Shown here: positions 5,232 through 5,337 of the stretch, in pieces
Layout: each line of letters starts with the position of its first letter
How positions within the stretch are numbered: the first letter of the stretch is position 1
Assembly: GCA_034437895.1 (NCBI GenBank)
Contig: DAOTTO010000033.1
Span: 1-5,337 of the forward strand
Source: JANRLJ01 sp034437895
Lineage (GTDB): Bacteria > Chloroflexota > Anaerolineae > Aggregatilineales > Phototrophicaceae
Direction: 5' to 3'
Length of the DNA: 5,337 bases
Program-made: the position numbers and the translations under genes
Notes under the pieces: generated by a model
Seen by the model: only the letters and a program-made list of their open reading frames with translations
The model's database searches: none
What the model was told of the DNA's origin: nothing

Positions 5232-5337
5232 TCCTCATCCCCCGACCCCTTCTCCATTGCATGGAGAAGGGGAGAAAAACGGTTCACAATGGTTCTTTAA
5301 GTCCCCTCTCTACGAAGTGGGGAGGGGATTTAGGGAT
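5232..5337. repeat. Dispersed double-hairpin repeat, copy 2
   Basis: Hairpin 1 is a perfect 11-bp stem (5246-5256 with 5262-5272, loop TTGCA). Hairpin 2 pairs 5302-5313 with 5317-5328, including G-U pairs. The linker AGAAAAACG (5273-5281), the AAGTCCCCTCT block (5299-5309) and the ending GGGGAGGGGATTTAGGG are shared with the copy at 1-98, in the same orientation; the spacer is longer here (17 versus 7 bases). The right edge runs to the window end and may continue. Confidence 0.8.

Overview
The window looks like a chromosomal segment from an uncultured or environmental bacterium, most plausibly of the phylum Chloroflexota (Anaerolineae-like). This is an inference from three things: dispersed G/C-rich double-hairpin repeats, a small STAS/SpoIIAA-like protein of a type I associate with that phylum, and the mix of a secreted sugar dehydrogenase with an MBOAT acyltransferase. 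No rRNA, tRNA, CRISPR array or transposase is visible, so the placement is tentative.

Layout. Positions 1-285 hold two repeat elements: a double-hairpin repeat and an imperfect palindrome built on CACAGAG units. Next is a secreted glucose/sorbosone dehydrogenase-family gene (310-1494, +), closed by a clear intrinsic terminator (1531-1561). Directly abutting it is a visibly AT-richer accessory segment (about 1562-3200). This segment contains a strong promoter with TATACT operator-like repeats and two overlapping genes. The first (1635-2303) fuses a truncated BRO-N-like domain to a PD-(D/E)XK nuclease domain; the second (2272-2652) is a stand-alone BRO-N protein. They are followed by a pseudogene that resembles a UPF0175-family antitoxin, interrupted by one in-frame TAA (2810-3061).

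A small STAS-like gene (3215-3580, +) comes next and runs tail-to-tail, five bases apart, into a long MBOAT-family O-acyltransferase gene (3586-5052, -). The last 285 bases are non-coding and hold a hairpin, a solitary AACCACCAAGACACCAAG repeat and a second copy of the double-hairpin repeat, in the same orientation as the copy at position 1.

How the parts relate. The dehydrogenase and the acyltransferase are envelope or periplasm functions with no visible link to each other. The point of real interest is the two-gene BRO-N/nuclease operon. A nuclease tethered to a probable DNA-binding domain sits beside a paralogue of that domain, translated from an overlapping start and preceded by spaced operator-like repeats. 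That architecture would fit a self-regulated nuclease/partner module (defence, toxin-antitoxin-like or selfish element), but the function is inference only. The neighbouring broken antitoxin-like gene fits a hotspot where such small modules arrive and decay.
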